Origin: Armillaria gallica
Taxonomy: Eukaryota > Basidiomycota > Agaricomycetes > Agaricales > Physalacriaceae
NCBI GenBank assembly: GCA_037576215.1
Contig: JBANDB010000002.1
Location: forward strand, 7,750,001 to 7,814,000
Length of the DNA: 64,000 bases
Reading direction: 5' to 3'
In this document: positions 36,970-50,317 of the stretch, in pieces
Layout: the number at the start of each line of letters is the position of its first letter
Numbering within the stretch: the stretch's first letter is position 1
Translations under genes and position numbers: made by a program
Notes under the pieces: model-generated
What the model saw: only the letters and a program-made list of their open reading frames with translations
Database searches by the model: none
What the model was told of the DNA's origin: nothing

Positions 36970-38694
36970 CCTTTACTTAGCCAAAGTGGGCCACTGCAAG
37001 CACAGCAGGGACGAGTCCAAAGGCCTATGGCAAGGCATAGCAGGCATTTGTCCAGACTCCTGACTCCCCAGGTGAAATCTTGGTATCGGCATATATGCTT
37101 TTCACGTTCTCTTCACTTTTTGAATCTTGCAAATTTGGTATGTTGCATATTAATCAACTGTTGATGAGCCTCCAGGCTCTGTGTGCTCTGAAATCATGGA
37201 CACCACTTACAATTTATTGCCTATCTCTCTTACACAGCCTTTCACTAAACCAAACGTTGCAAGTCTGGCACAGGTCGAATCATATTAAATCTCCCACTCC
37301 ATGCGAACTTTCACTCCGATATCTATGAGTCATTGTGCCTCAAGGCACATTGATTGCCAATCCTTCCGCAGTAAATTAGACATGCATCATTATTCTGGGC
37401 CTTTGCATGTGGACAGAGCCATATGGTCATGCGGTTTAACTACACATAGGCTATGCATAGCTATGGATTCTCAAGAGGCCATATGGATATGCCTTTACAG
37501 CTTAGAAATATAGTAGAGATTAGTGAGCCATTAACTGCGGCTGAGTAAGTAGTAAGTAAATTAGTAAACCTTCCGTAGCTTTATTAGGCTACTCGAACTT
37601 TTAATAAGCATGAACAGTAGAGTAGCACACAGTATAGTGAACTACGGTTACAAATACTTCACTACGCTCACAAATCATGTACTGTGATTATCAAGCCAAG
37701 GTAAAAGTTTGCTTACTTAGCAAGTACAACTCTGTAGTATAAAAACTGATGGACTGTAGATAGAGAAGGACAGTTCTCCCTGGAGGATACATACACCACA
37801 CATACCACCCAATACATGTGAATTAAAGTTAATATCTCTATGCTCTTAAGAGATATAACACTTTGCGAAGTTTCTCTAAACTCGCTAGCTACCAAGTGTT
37901 AAATAACTTGATTCATGTCCTCTCGTCCAAAACACAAGCAAGGGTATTGTAGAAAGACTACCTTGTTTGTCATCCTCCTGTCATAAATTTGCATACCTGA
38001 AGACTTCGAAGGGTAATCCATAGCTAGGATTCCGAACTTTTAGTCTCTAACACCAACAGCATACTGTTCCTATAAGTTAGGAATGATACTAATTCAAGTT
38101 CTCTAGATAAGCCAGCTCCATCTCTGTGTTTCTCTACAGAAAGCATGTGAGCATAGGAAAATAGATTCTACCAGAACTGTAGCCAGGATTTTGACACCAC
38201 ATAGTTCGCGCCGCATCCAGGTCACCCCCACTCAGCATACATCCACATTTATGCATCTCTTCCCTTCCAGGAAAGTTTGTGTACATACTTTGAGCCTCTG
38301 AACAGCCTTCAGAGAATCATAACAAAGTGTAGCAATACTTCGCTACATCACCAGAAGCTACAGTCATCGCACGGAGGTGCAAGACTAGACTCGCTAGAAC
38401 CTGCTTTCAGATTCTGTGTTTGACTACACTCGCCGTTACAGGTCTTGTGTTTTCTGCCTGCAGGAGTATCTAGGTTCATCACCATTGCTCAATGAGGAAC
38501 TCAGGAGGGCCAGCGATGGTGCAGACGGTATCTCGCTCACTCTGATCAGGATACCTTCCAGCATAGCACTCAATCAACTAGTGACTGTGATCCTCTAAAG
38601 AAGTGTACAGACTAGGACATGTTATCTTGAATGGTAATTTCGAAAAGAAACACAAGTTAGATTCATGAAAGCTGTACGTCAGATAATTAAAGAG
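36970..38694. other. LINE 5' flank; no gene seen
   Basis: About 1.7 kb without supported coding sequence. The part next to 36969 is probably the LINE 5' untranslated region. Repeated words around gtagtaagtaaattagtaaa (37550) and tagagtagcacac (37620) suggest old repeat sequence. Confidence 0.4.
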
Positions 38695-39237
38695 TTAAGG
38701 ATTGACCAACAACACTGCTCCATTCATATAATCGGACACTGCCAAATAAACCACCATCATCCCCATCTCTGCCTTGCTAGAAATCAAATCAATATTTGAT
38801 CCATCCAAACAACTGAACACACTCACATCCCCTGCCTCCTTGTGAGTATTGGCACAACCATCCCTGGCAATGGCTTCGTCTTGACCATTTCCATAATCTC
38901 AGGACCACCCATCTACGACGCAAACAAGCCAGGCACCAGCACATCCATTCGAATCAGGATATCCCTCCCAGCAAAACTCGTTGCTAGAACAAGTATGAGT
39001 TTGTCCAAACTGGCTTTCATTACATTGTATGCAGCCTATATCAAGGTTGGCTTAGATGAGCTAAAAGGGATGGCATGGCACATACAGACGACAATGGGCT
39101 CGTTGTGTTCATCACTGCTGCCACACTACTGACGTTGATGACACTTGACATGCCTTGCTGATGGGAATGCACTCCTTTAATAAGAAGGGATTGGAAAGCA
39201 TGTACAATGAAGAATGGGGCGATCATGCTGAGTGCGA
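38695..39237 (-). pseudogene. Short-chain dehydrogenase/reductase, C-terminal part
   Basis: The order is SMIAPFFIVHAFQSLL, SVINVSSVAAVMN (the NxSS strand), AAYNVMKASLDKL containing the intact YxxxK catalytic pair, LATSFAGRDILIRMDVLVPGLFAS, a TAG where SEM is expected, then KPLPGMVVP, an intron (gtgagt...ttctag) and YLAVSDYMNGAVLLVNP with TAA at 38697-38695. The N-terminal half lies at 40935-41440 beyond insertion C. Substrate unknown. Confidence 0.75.
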
Positions 39238-40934
39238 TGTCACACCCGCAGCGTGTCTAAGGGTGTAATTTTGCAAAATTGTCATACCTTACACTTTAGC
39301 AATGCAGAGGCATCGCGAGCGGGCTGACAGTGCAAGTGGCATGTGAAGAAGCAAGGTCACCAAGGTAGAGAGCTCTATAACAGAAAAAGAAGCAACAGGA
39401 TTAAAACATAAGGACTTCGTCGTTGCACTGTACCTTATGGGCATGCACGGCAACAAGGCCGAAGGGCGAGCTAGATTGCCAAACCACCCATTTGCAATAG
39501 AGGACTCAGCTGGAGTGGGATGCGCTTGTACGCAGGCCGAGGCTAATTTAGATAACGACGTGTCTGTAATCTATGACGCGTGGTCCCTGGAGATCCGGAA
39601 AAACAATATCACGCATGGGGTAATCAAGAGAACCCCGGGCATGGCCTAGAAACAGGCTTTGGCTGATGGAAGTAGCGAGCGGACTGGAAAGCCGAGGCAT
39701 TTCTTGGTTACCAAGTCTAGAACATGACACTGTCACCTTTGGAGCAGACCCGAAAGCCAAATACGAAGTGTGATTGGTGATCGAGGATTAAGCAGCTATT
39801 GAGTGCACACTCGCGAGCTACTCTGCTGCTAGGGTGAGCAACATAGACATCACTTAGCTCTTTGAGGATACTAAAACAAGGAACAAGTGGCATGCTGTCT
39901 AGAGCACTGGGCCAACTCGGATGAGGAATACCCGGCCAAAAAAGAAGTAAATTACTAAAAATCCATTTGTAACAGTCAATCCTCCATAGTATAAGTAGAG
40001 TAGATTTTCATGTATTAAAAGCAAGATACCTACCCCCCATGTACAGTAATAAAGTTTCAGTTTGGATCTGGACTTGTTGCGACACGTAAGAGTTAGTAGC
40101 TTTGAGCCTCGTCTAAAACGCAAGTTTAGTGAGCTCATAGAGAAATAGAACAAGAGAAACATTTTGGATAAAAACTTCGGTTTACTTGAGATAAGAAAGA
40201 GATTCAGGGCAGTGACGCTGCACCCATCTTGAGAGTTTGCTGAGATAAATCTGAGAGAAAAGCTCTGTTCCTTTTTCTGGTTCAGTGTAAAAAGAGAACT
40301 TGTGTGGTGTCGGCCTCTGTGTAGGTCTAGAAGTAGTTGCAAGAGAATCAGCCAGCTTGAGCTGTTCTAGCAGTTGCACGAAGTGTGACAGGTGTGCACA
40401 GTTGGACCTTGCAGCACCATTGTTAGAGCGAGTGCACTGTGTGTGAGGACTTGCGGGGACGGTTCTGAGAGTAATTAAGACTTGAGCGGGAGTGCTGAGG
40501 GCCTCCATCGTGACGAGTTTGGAAGTCAGATTTAGCCACTAAGAGAAAGGCGGCATCATGCACAGATTAGATCTAGTGGTGGGTCATACTTAGTGAGCTC
40601 ACTGACTGAACTTGGTCAACCTGCAGATCTGCGTATCCGTGTGTTCCAGCTATTGAAATATATTTTGCCTCGAGGGTTGCGTGGTTCACTGTGCTCTCTT
40701 GTAAAAAGCTCCGAAGAGCTAGAGAATTTGAGACTAGCTTGAAAATACTACGTTGTTGCACGTATCATTCTAGCAAGCTCACTGAGAGAAATTGGGATAC
40801 TGTCGGCGCACAAGTGGAATTAAAATCCTTGCTCCCCTCCGCACTTAAGGAGATTGTGTGTGTGTGTTTAGTGGGGTTGAGTTGGGTTTGGTGTGTGTTC
40901 ACGCTAGGCCATGCTCAGTTTCACAGGTGCCCAT
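39238..40934 (+). mobile_element. Insertion C splitting the dehydrogenase gene (about 1.7 kb, solo-LTR-like)
   Basis: The block separates WADLFT from SMIAPFF, which are adjacent in the enzyme family. It starts TGTCACACCCGCAG and has GGGTGTAATTTTGC nearby, which matches the minus-strand ends of insertions A and B (TTCACACC, GTGTAATTTTG), so the three seem related and here in opposite orientation. The right end, near GGTGCCCATCA, resembles GAGCACATCA of insertion A. It holds no coding frame. A (tg)n run lies at about 40855-40871. Target duplication not resolved. Confidence 0.45.
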
Positions 40935-41440
40935 CACCAGCCTCGTCAGTGAAGAGATCAGCCCAGTTCTGTACCATTTCAGGCTCAGAAGGATCCTCTG
41001 CAGTGTTTTTCTTCGCAATAAAGTCTGGGTCACAAAGGCAACCGCCAAATCTGGCACTACCAGGACATCAGCATGGATGAGAGGAACTGAGGGCGGTACC
41101 ATTGACGAACTTGTTGATGAGAATATCGAGCTTGCCATCAATTCCTTCCATGTGCTTGACCCCACCCTTGACACTGTCTTCATCTGTGGCATCCATCTGA
41201 ATCCTGTAGGCACATCAGAGACAAATGCCATTAGGAGAGGAGAACAGCTGCTTATGGTACAACGGATCCTGGAACACCCATAACTGATGCTGCTGCCTGT
41301 TCTAGGACATCCAGTCTTTGCCCAGTGATATATACCTTGACTCCATTTGCAGCAAAGGCTTTTGCAATCATAAATCCTCTGCTGGACAGTCAATGACAAG
41401 TCACAATCGAGAATCCAGGAACATACATCCCGCATTGTCA
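40935..41440 (-). pseudogene. Short-chain dehydrogenase/reductase, N-terminal part
   Basis: Readable pieces are a degenerate glycine-rich start (IVTCH-LSSRGF for TGGxSGxG), MIAKAFAANGVKVYITGQRL, LEQAAASVMGVPGSVVP, then GKLDILINKFVNG (the usual NNAG reads NKFV), and EPEMVQNWADLFT before insertion C. This is the Rossmann half that binds NAD(P). Several stops and shifts occur around 41240-41180. With the other half it makes one gene of about 2.7 kb including the insertion. Confidence 0.7.
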
Positions 41441-44127
41441 TCGCTGCCTTCATTGGATGTCGGGGGCCTGATCTTGCTCCCGACCTCCCACCCGCACCAT
41501 TCCACCTTCCAGCACCCTCCCCATTGCATTCTCCTTCCATACCCCTCCATTGCTCTCAGATCCTCCCTGGTCCTCTTGTTGTCGCTGTCATTGCTCTATT
41601 TGTCTTTGTTGTTGTTCTCATTGCTGAATGCTTATTCCTGCGCCATGCTTGCAGATGGCACTCGATTTCGAATCCTCCACCTTGTCCGTGGCCATTTCTG
41701 TGTACAAAATCACGGTGCATCAGCAATTGACCCTGATGTTGATGCAGGAATGCTGGGTAGGGATAGATGGGGATGGTACTGGTTTCAAGGTAATGGCTGG
41801 CGGAGCGTTGTCATTGTCATCATCCTAGTTGGTGGTGGTCATGAGGGATTGTTGTTTGGGTGCTGCCTCGGTTCGTTGTGAGTTGGCAAACTAGCAAAAT
41901 GGGAGTCATCATCATAGAAGTGTCCAGTTCCAGACATAAGGCTGTTGTTGTCATCGGCCAGTGTCACTCAGTGTCAGCAGCTTGCTGTCTTTTCTGCTGC
42001 TCAAGGAATAGGGTATCACTGTCATTGAGGAGTGTCCAGTTGTGGGAGCTGCAAGCGAAGGTGAGAGGGAAACCAAGGTGTTATTAATTACCATAAAGGG
42101 ATTTTATTTATCCTTGTTAAGATCAGATGTCATTCTTAAAATTAAGGGATCAGGTCGAAAAATCTGCCTTAAAAGAACGAATCCTCGTAAACTCGGACTC
42201 GTAACCTAGCCGGGGTGTTTAAGGATGATGGTGCCCAGTTTGCAAGACAGCGTGCTGGGTCAGGCCATCTCACAACCCAGGTGAGATGTTGAACATGGTG
42301 TTCCCCCAACCTGATTTCTGTCCCATGCTCACACACAGTCAGTATGTTGCTCAGGCGGGGCTGCATCGCAGTTTGTTCGTCCCAGATATGCAGATTGAGC
42401 AGGGTGTATTTTCAACGTACGTTCACAAGTAGTTTCTAGTTTACACAGGATGGCTACATCCCCCTGTGCATCTCAGCTGTTCCTGGTGTTCCACCCCCAG
42501 CAACCACCTCCACCTCTATTGTCACGGCATTTCTTCTGTTACTGGATCTTAGCTTCTCATCATGGTTTCCTCCAACCAGTGGTTTCGTTGGGTCCTGGGG
42601 CATACAGTGTTGTTCCTCATGAGAGGGTAATTAAAGGTAAGGTGCTGGTCCAGCATGCAGGTGGTGCAGCCTTAGTTGCTGCTCTTCAAAGGTGCAGATT
42701 GTTGTGCATGTTGCCATCTCTGATGGTCTCTGTCCGGGTATGCGCCAGAAATTCATTCTACTCCATGGCAGTGGCAGGCGAAGGTGTTTTGTAGCGAAGA
42801 TGTACTTGGTGTGTCTGGTGCCATGCTACTCAACGTAGTGGATGATGACAGTGTTGCAGTTTCTCTGCCATTTAGCTGTGGTAGGCTGCAGTAGACAGTG
42901 AGGGGGGTGTTTTGGCAATGTTGGGGCGCAAAGGTATATTGGGCCGGGTTTCTCTGTGTCTCTTTCCTCCCTTCAATTCTGTCTGAGTCTTGGATTTCTG
43001 CTTCGTTTTCATACTATCATGCATCATCAATAGGTAGTTTCAACGTAGTTTGTATATTTCTGGGCGAATACATTCCATTGCTGCTGCATGGTTGCTGCTA
43101 GTTTGTGATCTACCAAACATTCCCCTTACCGGGGTGGAATCGAGGTGCTCTGCTCGTCCCTTGGTGTCAGTGTTAGATGCTGTCACACTGAGCCAGTGTT
43201 CATGGTGTTGGGAGTGTGCTCTACAGCTCCGACTGTGCTCTGTGGATGGGAGACCCTGACCTGTGGCCACGTCATCCAGGGGATGATGGTGGTTGCGGAA
43301 CAAGGTTCCCAGTGTCATAGCTTAGTAAATTAAATTATTGCGAGTGCAGCGAGTAGAATTGGCTAACATGCGAGGGGACCAGTCCAGTGCAGGGAGCCAA
43401 ACAAGTGCAAATGTTACGGTCCCCGATAACTTTTCTTGCCATCATTGTCCTCGTTTCATCATGTCATATCTCTTTTGTTTCTGATCATATCACTTTGAGA
43501 CTTGACAAGGTTGTTTTTACATGTATAAAGAATGTTTATACAGCTTTTCAACTGGTGAAAATGGGTACGTTATCGTCTTTCTGTTTCCTTGCTGGAGCCA
43601 GTATTATCCATTCTCGGCTTGTTTATCGGGATTTACTGGGGGCACTGCCTGTATGCTTGAAGTCTCCTGTCACTCTGTATGAGGTCCATGTGCTTGCCTG
43701 CACTCGCAAAATGTGGGTACTCCCATGATCCATATTATATTTTCTCTTGTTCCACCACCAATGCTACATGATGTCCAATGCCTCTGCTACTCCCGATATG
43801 TCTGACATCAACTCTATGAATGCTTCTGAATTCTAACAAGCAGACGGTCGCTGCTAACATTAACACTGACTCTGTCATGACCATCATTCACATCAAGAAT
43901 TCAAGATGTCAACTGATGACCAAATCAAAGAAGAGTCTATGAGAGCTTGGTATTGCTGCTTTCAGAGTGCTCCAGTTTGTGCCATTTCCTGGCCAAATAT
44001 CGTTTTTGAACGCTCTGAACGTCCAATTCAGTATTCCTCTTGGCAATGACATGCTCGCAGGCCTCCTCTTCTGCTTGCCATTTTTCAAGAGCTAAATGCA
44101 TCTGCTCCTCTTGTGTCAGTACACACA
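41441..44127. other. No gene seen
   Basis: About 2.7 kb of degenerate sequence. Open frames of 60-140 codons on both strands lack family motifs and consistent introns. Confidence 0.4.
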
Positions 44128-44189
44128 CCACCACCACCGGGCTTATTTGAATCTGAATCTGAATTTCTCTTGCCCCTGACCATGGTCCC

Positions 44190-44450
44190 AACAGCATGAT
44201 GTAATTGAACAGCCTCCATTTGGCCATCTTTGGGTTTACCGAGAGTGGACCGACCCAGTTTCCTCATGTTTGCACCAGAGAGATTCAATCAAGCTGCTAG
44301 CGGCTCTCGTTTGTCCACAGTCTTATTATCATCAGTCAATTTGACTTCTTTGCCTTGTTGTCATGCAATCCGCACTAGCTCCAAATCAGACTTCTGTCCT
44401 CGACAAGGGCGCACTTATCACATGGAGACGATGCTCTCTGTCCAGATACT
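44190..44450. repeat. Duplicated segment, copy 1
   Basis: About 260 bp that recurs at 44720-44945 in the same orientation at roughly 85-90% identity by eye. Shared landmarks are gggtttaccgagagtg, cagtttcctcatgtttgcac, ctctcgtttgtccaca and gctccaaatcagactt. On the minus strand both copies read DKREPLAAGLNLS-ANMRKLG with stops, so a duplicated coding relic is likely. Confidence 0.6.
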
Positions 44451-44719
44451 GGGCTAGTATGTGTTGTTGTTGGCATTGTACAGTACTTGGATGACCTTCA
44501 TAAACTCTCAGCGCAACAATCTGTTTCGAGGAACATGCACTCAACAAGGGGCAAAAGTTGTTATCAAGGCTGTACACTGCTGAGGCCGGGTCTCCTCTTG
44601 TGCTCACTGTTTTTCAAGGGTTGAACACGCCTGCTCCTCTTCCATTTGAATCTGAATTTTTCTCTCGTCCTTCATTCATTTATTTCCCTATGACTGGCCA
44701 CGGTTCCAACAGCACGATG

Positions 44720-44945
44720 TGATTGAACAGCCTCTGTTTAGCCAGCTTTGGGTTTACCGAGAGTGTACTGACCCAGTTTCCTCATGTTTGCACTGGAGAG
44801 ATTCAATCCAGCTGCCAGCGGCTCTCGTTTGTCCACAATCTGATTATCATCATTCAATTTGACTTCTTTGTCTTGCTGTCGCATGATCCATGCTAGCTCC
44901 AAATCAGACTTCCATCCTCAACAAGGGCGCACTCATCACATAGGA
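44720..44945. repeat. Duplicated segment, copy 2
   Basis: The second copy of the segment at 44190-44450; it ends with caacaagggcgcactcatcacat in parallel with copy 1. The spacing of about 530 bp suggests a local tandem duplication followed by divergence. Confidence 0.6.
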
Positions 44946-47400
44946 TGTGCAGAATGGTACTGGCACACAAGTTGTCAATTTTGGCAGGGAAGTGTCAATC
45001 CTGATCAGTGCACATTTGCAAAATTTTTGATTGTTTGTTTGGAGTGAGACACACCAGATAAGTCGACAGAAAGGTGAAGGGCATTAATAGATATCATAGG
45101 AAAAATCCGAGGTAAAACGGGAAAGAATTGCGACCTCTAGAAGTTAAAAAGCATCGAAATTGACACTTCTAGTTGATTGATTGTACTGTTCAGTTATTGG
45201 TCGGGCTTGAACGAGGTTTGGGACTTCAAAAAATGTCCCATGACTGCACCCATCATCAGATCATATGCCACTAAGCCATATGGATCCCAGCGGTCTCATT
45301 CTTTCCACAATGATATCTAGACAAGTGTTGTGGTTTGCAATTGTGATGATGATACTGGGAAAATGGTCCGTTACTCCCAAGCTGTGGTAAATAAAAGCAA
45401 TGCACAGAATACAAATTGTTGACTTGATGTCCAGGAAAATTGCCCAGTGCTCACTGCTGACAATGAGGGTCGAACCCAAATCACCTGTATCAACCGCCCC
45501 AAAACTAAAGCAGACATGATAGATGAGACTGTAGACCACTAAGCCATGATGCTCTCAGGCATATCCTTATTATATAGAATGCACAGCTGAGAGTGCTTGC
45601 TTCATTTCCTATAGTTGTCGTCATTCTCAATGCCTCAAATGATGCATTTCTTCCTGATGCTCACAGGCTTATAATCAATGAAATCAAAATCTCAACAACT
45701 TCACCTCTGCATTATGCAAAAACATTATCTGGAAATGCTTGGAATCTTTCTTTAATGCTTGCAACTGGTGCACTTGCACTCAGCACCCTGGCAAGAGCAG
45801 CTACATTCAAGGTATGTGAACAATCAAAATGCCGAACCAGTTTCACTCACAAAGAACAGCTGCAAGCAGCGGTACCGCAGGTCTGGGATATGGGAGTTTG
45901 AGCAGTCTATGCAACATCAGCACAGAGGGACCAACAGGAGATGGAGGTACGTACAAATTGCATGTTTGTTTGGATGGGGGGTATCGACTTGGAGTTTTCG
46001 ATAGCGTTTACAGAAATCCTGGGGCCTTTTATACTGAACCATACATGCTTTCGGTGGCAGAAGGAGGCGGACCTCGAGCTGCAGTTCCTTGCAGCCATAT
46101 GCTTCCCCACCGAGGCAGTACTTTCAGTCTTGCAAATACCATGTCGCATTCCTTCTCAGCAGTCCTTGGCCTTTGCTTCTACTTGATGTTCATTTGTCTC
46201 CCTGATCTGCAGTGAGAATTCTTGGTCGAAGAAGAGAATTTCTGATCTTAGATACCTTGCACCTACCCAAAGATGAGTGCATCCGCCAATGCCACCACAT
46301 CAATACGGCTGATGCTCTTGATTATACCCGTCTGGGCACCTGAAAGATGGGGCCTAGCGTCCCTGGCGGAGCCGTTTGTCTGCCTCGTTTTGCTCAACTG
46401 GAATCGTGACTCAGCGATTGGGCTGGGAATGGCTTAGGATCAGTTTCCGACAGTTGAGACATTTCCCAGGTCCTCATCTGTCTTTTCTGGGAAATGGAGC
46501 ATTCTGGAGTCTCCTGTTCTGTAGCCTTGAGGTGTTCTTCAGAGTCTCGCAGGCCGAAATGTTATTGAGGTATCAGTCCCGAGAAGTGGTGTGAGTGAAA
46601 AATGCTTGGATGCAAAAAAAAACCTACAACAGTCTCAGCACAAAAAGTGAACCCCCGAGGAATGGACGAACTCATCCTGGTACACTGCCCAGGTGAATCA
46701 TTACCTGTTGCCATGTTCATCACCAACAAACAGCTCAGCTGAAAGCCAACCAGAAACCGAAGCTTCCAATAGAAATGTCACATCTCACTGATAACCAATG
46801 CTGATACCCCGGTATCCCATGGCCAACTAGAGTACCGGACTTCCAAAGGACAGCCACTGGACAGAGGAGGGCCACTGTGTCTACTTACGATCTCTGGTCA
46901 GCACCTTGACTTTTTTGACCACTCGCTGGGATGATCTGAGACATGGACAAATTGGTGGAATCAGGTCATCGAGTCAAGTTACATGTTAACATTCTCTTCG
47001 AACACTAGCATGTCCTGTTCTCATGGGAAGGTGTTCCTCTGCTCTTCTTCAGTGTTACTGAAAAGACACGATGCATCAGGGAGGGACGGCTACAGAAAAG
47101 CATGGTCGAACTCACCAATCAAGTTCAAGCTCTAATGGCACTGTCTACGATGTGAGAGCGGCATTGTTAAAAAGATATATGCCAAGAATATAGACAATTG
47201 TACCCATAGATGATTGCTCAGCCTGAGAGTCATGGACTTAAACTTCCTGGTGAAATGAATTCTGAGCTTCGAAGATGACTCTGACGCAGTAGCTGTAGAA
47301 ATAACAGATATCAGCATTAGGCGATGAAGCAAGAAATCAGCGCACCTTGAGAGGACCGGGTCGACTTAGCGAGCTGCTTGGAAAACCTTTTGGGAATAAA
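44946..47400. other. No firm gene; weak coding-like stretch on plus strand
   Basis: At 45593-45950 a plus-strand stretch (NASNDAFLPDAHRLIINEI; WNLSLMLATGALALSTLARA; intron-like gtatgt to gcaag; RYRRSGIWEFEQSMQHQH) could be part of an old gene. No family was recognised and no start or end fixed. Otherwise nothing. Confidence 0.25.
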
Positions 47401-48029
47401 TTTGGGTGAGAGGTGACCTAGAAATGGATACAATCAGATATATGTATAACCGAAAAAATCATAGAACCATCCACACACTCAGGATAGCTTGGTAACCTTG
47501 AGGTGGCACATCTCTCTCGCTGTACCCATTCCTGATCTACAACATCCTGCCCCTTCATGCATCGAAGGAAGATATCGAGTGCTGCAATCTGTGGCAGGAC
47601 TGGGGCGAACGGTGCAGACATTGTGGCATGTGCAATACTGAAGTGGTGATAACGATGGTCATGGTTTGTGGATAAGCGCCCAACACTGTTCACACAGGCT
47701 TGACATGGACATACCAGGATTGGCATTGTAGTGCCAACGAAGGGCATCAAGTAGCTCGTTCCTCTCATCCTCTGCATATTCAAGAGTTTGTTTCAGCTTT
47801 GCCATCTTCTCTCACTCATTCTTCGACCCCACAGGTGCATTTTTCTCCAGATCTCCGCTTTCTTAGACTCGAGTAACGCGTGTGCTGCTGCTGTCTCCAA
47901 CAGTGACATGTTCAGGAGGGCTTCAAGGTTCTCTGCTAGCAAATCCTCCTCCATTGACACGTGAAAAGCAGACCAGAAAAGAGTTGGATGCCATGGGAGC
48001 AACAGCATGAAGGTGGTGGTGTTATGCAA
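47401..48029 (-). pseudogene. Unrecognised helical protein relic
   Basis: The minus strand reads EEDLLAENLEALLNMSLLE and ALLESKKAEIWRKMHLW. After a small frame change near 47820 it continues EKMAKLKQTLEYAEDERNEL and LLDALRWHYNANP before a gtatgt donor near 47725. This looks like a helical, coiled-coil-rich exon. Further exons towards 47400 are uncertain. Family unknown. Confidence 0.3.
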
Positions 48030-49159
48030 GGGAGTGGATTACATAACCGCATCCGTGCAAGCCGATCGGCCCACCTTCCGATGCACAGTCATGTTCCTGG
48101 GACACAATCATCACTATTTGATCACTATTTCTCTGCCCCGCTGTTCCTTCATTTTATCATCAGTCTATCAAAAGATCTCTCCTTTGATATCTGCTGGGAG
48201 AATGAGATGACCAGGAAGCTCTCGAAATGACAATTGGCACGCATTTTCTGCATGAAAAATGCTGCGAATCATGAGGCGAATATCGGCCAGTACACAATCA
48301 ACTCGCCATTTATCAATTGTACCAGTTACGAGATGCTTAAAAACTGACTACAACGAGAAAATGCACCATGTCTAGTATCCTATCCCCATTGCTTGATCGA
48401 CATTGGACTTAGAATATTTAGTCTCTGTGAGGGTCAAGAAGACCCGGCCGCAGACTGTTCTTGTATGGCTGTCAGTTGTCGAGTGGACGGAAGAAGACGA
48501 ACAGCAGGCCTGATTCGATCATCAACACTTTCAAACAACGGATTAGGGAGCAGGAACTAGAGCCAGAAAAGCCAGCGTAAAGGTAGGCGCAGTCTACCAG
48601 GCCAAATACAGCGAAGATCTAATCTTTCCATCAGACAATATTATGTATCCAGCCCATGGTGCTTTAACCGCAGTCCGAGAAACTCATTAGTGAAGTGTAT
48701 ACAACACTCATAAATTGACACTCAAGACAAATATCAGAAACAGGGCTCATTGCTCCAGTTTACAACTCACTCATTCTCGAGCAGCCTGCTGCCTGGAGAC
48801 TGAACATCCTAGCTAGATTTATCCTGAAGGTGCAAGACTGTATCAGCATCGACTGGGTAGTGAAGTAAATATTCACTGTCAAAATGGCATACGAAACCGG
48901 AGCCAAAGTGACAGACTCCCACATGCTAACTGGAGCACTATGATGTATTTCATCTGGCTGAGCATGGTCGCCATTTTGGCTTTCCTCATGGGTGATAGAA
49001 GCTGATGATCTGAGAATGTCTCAAACAGTATTATTATGTCATTCTAATTCATTCATATTACACGTATGAACGGAACCAGTGAGAAGTAAACTATTTGTTC
49101 TCTATCTAGATACAAGATTATGTTGAGGATATCAATAACAGACTTTCTACTAATAATTA
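48030..49159. other. No gene seen
   Basis: About 1.1 kb with no supported feature. Confidence 0.4.
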
Positions 49160-49717
49160 TCATGCAATATTTGTCGAGACATCTAACTTGTTAAAATAAT
49201 TCAGCTTTCCTCTGAGGCCGCTCATGAGTTTCGCCTCAGGAAATCTGAGGCGGAACGAACACTTGAAGGGAAGTGGCTTTCTGAAAGAGAACTTCAGCTG
49301 ATGTGGTAAGATGACTCAGGTAATGAATGCCCACATGAATAGTCCACTGTTAGTATATCGCTCGCGAACATCGCCGTCTTTTGTGAGGTTGTATACTGCC
49401 AGGACGCGTGCAACAGCTATCCAAAGTGTAGATTCTGCAAATACTCGGCCGGCACACATCCTGCATTGACATATGTCAGATGGTATTCAACTTGTTCTCG
49501 AGATCAATCACCAACCTTCTACCGAATCCCCACATCAAATCAGGAACATCTTCGCGAAGTACGCCATTCTTGAGAAAGCGCTCAGGAATGAAGCGATCCG
49601 GGTCCTTGAAGGTGTCTGGATCCCTGGACATTGCCCTGAAGCTTTTATCAGCACCATTGTATCTTGAAGAGTTTGGAACTTAGGAGACGTACCACAAGTT
49701 CACCATTACCACAGTGT
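49160..49717 (-). pseudogene. Cytochrome P450, C-terminal fragment
   Basis: Four small exons can be followed. DTVVMVNLW (about 49717-49693) is followed by AMSRDPDTFKDPDRFIPERF (the PERF signature), then the heme-binding loop WGFGRR|MCAGRVFAEST, interrupted by an intron of about 53 nt within the motif (cysteine intact), and LWIAVARVLAVYNL. After a last intron, RKPLPFKCSFRLRFPEAKLM runs to TGA at 49162-49160. The N-terminal two-thirds, including the ExxR helix, is missing. Upstream to 49930 only disrupted sequence is seen. The motifs resemble fungal P450s of secondary or xenobiotic metabolism; the substrate cannot be told. Confidence 0.75.
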
Positions 49718-50317
49718 CTGTTAGACAAAGGTCAGTAGAAATATCAGAGTATTTCAAAGAAATCAAAATCTTACCTTAGCATACAGCGGCGATACGCAAC
49801 TGCTACCTGACGAAGACAATGAATTCCACCTCTTTGAACCAGATCTGAACAACACCCACAGGCCCCTGGTAGCTAGTGCATTCAGCACATGAGATCGCCC
49901 AATCTCTCTGAGTTTTTTTTTTCATTGACCGTGACTTGAAAGGCAAGCCTTGGGCATACAGATCCCATCAAAACAAGGTACGTGACTCACATTATGGTCA
50001 GAGCTGTATGTTACGACGCACATAATTCCTCCACGAGATATGTTGACAAGTATAAAAATACATTTGTACAACCACGGAATCGTGAATGCAATGCCAGACA
50101 GAAGGCAATGTACGATGTACATTCATGTAAGGACAGACATGCAATGAAGTACCAATTGACCAGTAGAACTATAGAAGGCTGACATACCGAATCTGATAGT
50201 AGACCACTAAAATAGGACTCGGATCTGCCACACACATGTGATGGCCTTCAAATGCTAGTACACTTGTTTGACATTGGTTTGACACGGGTCTCCATGACAT
50301 TTGTCAGTGGAGAAACA

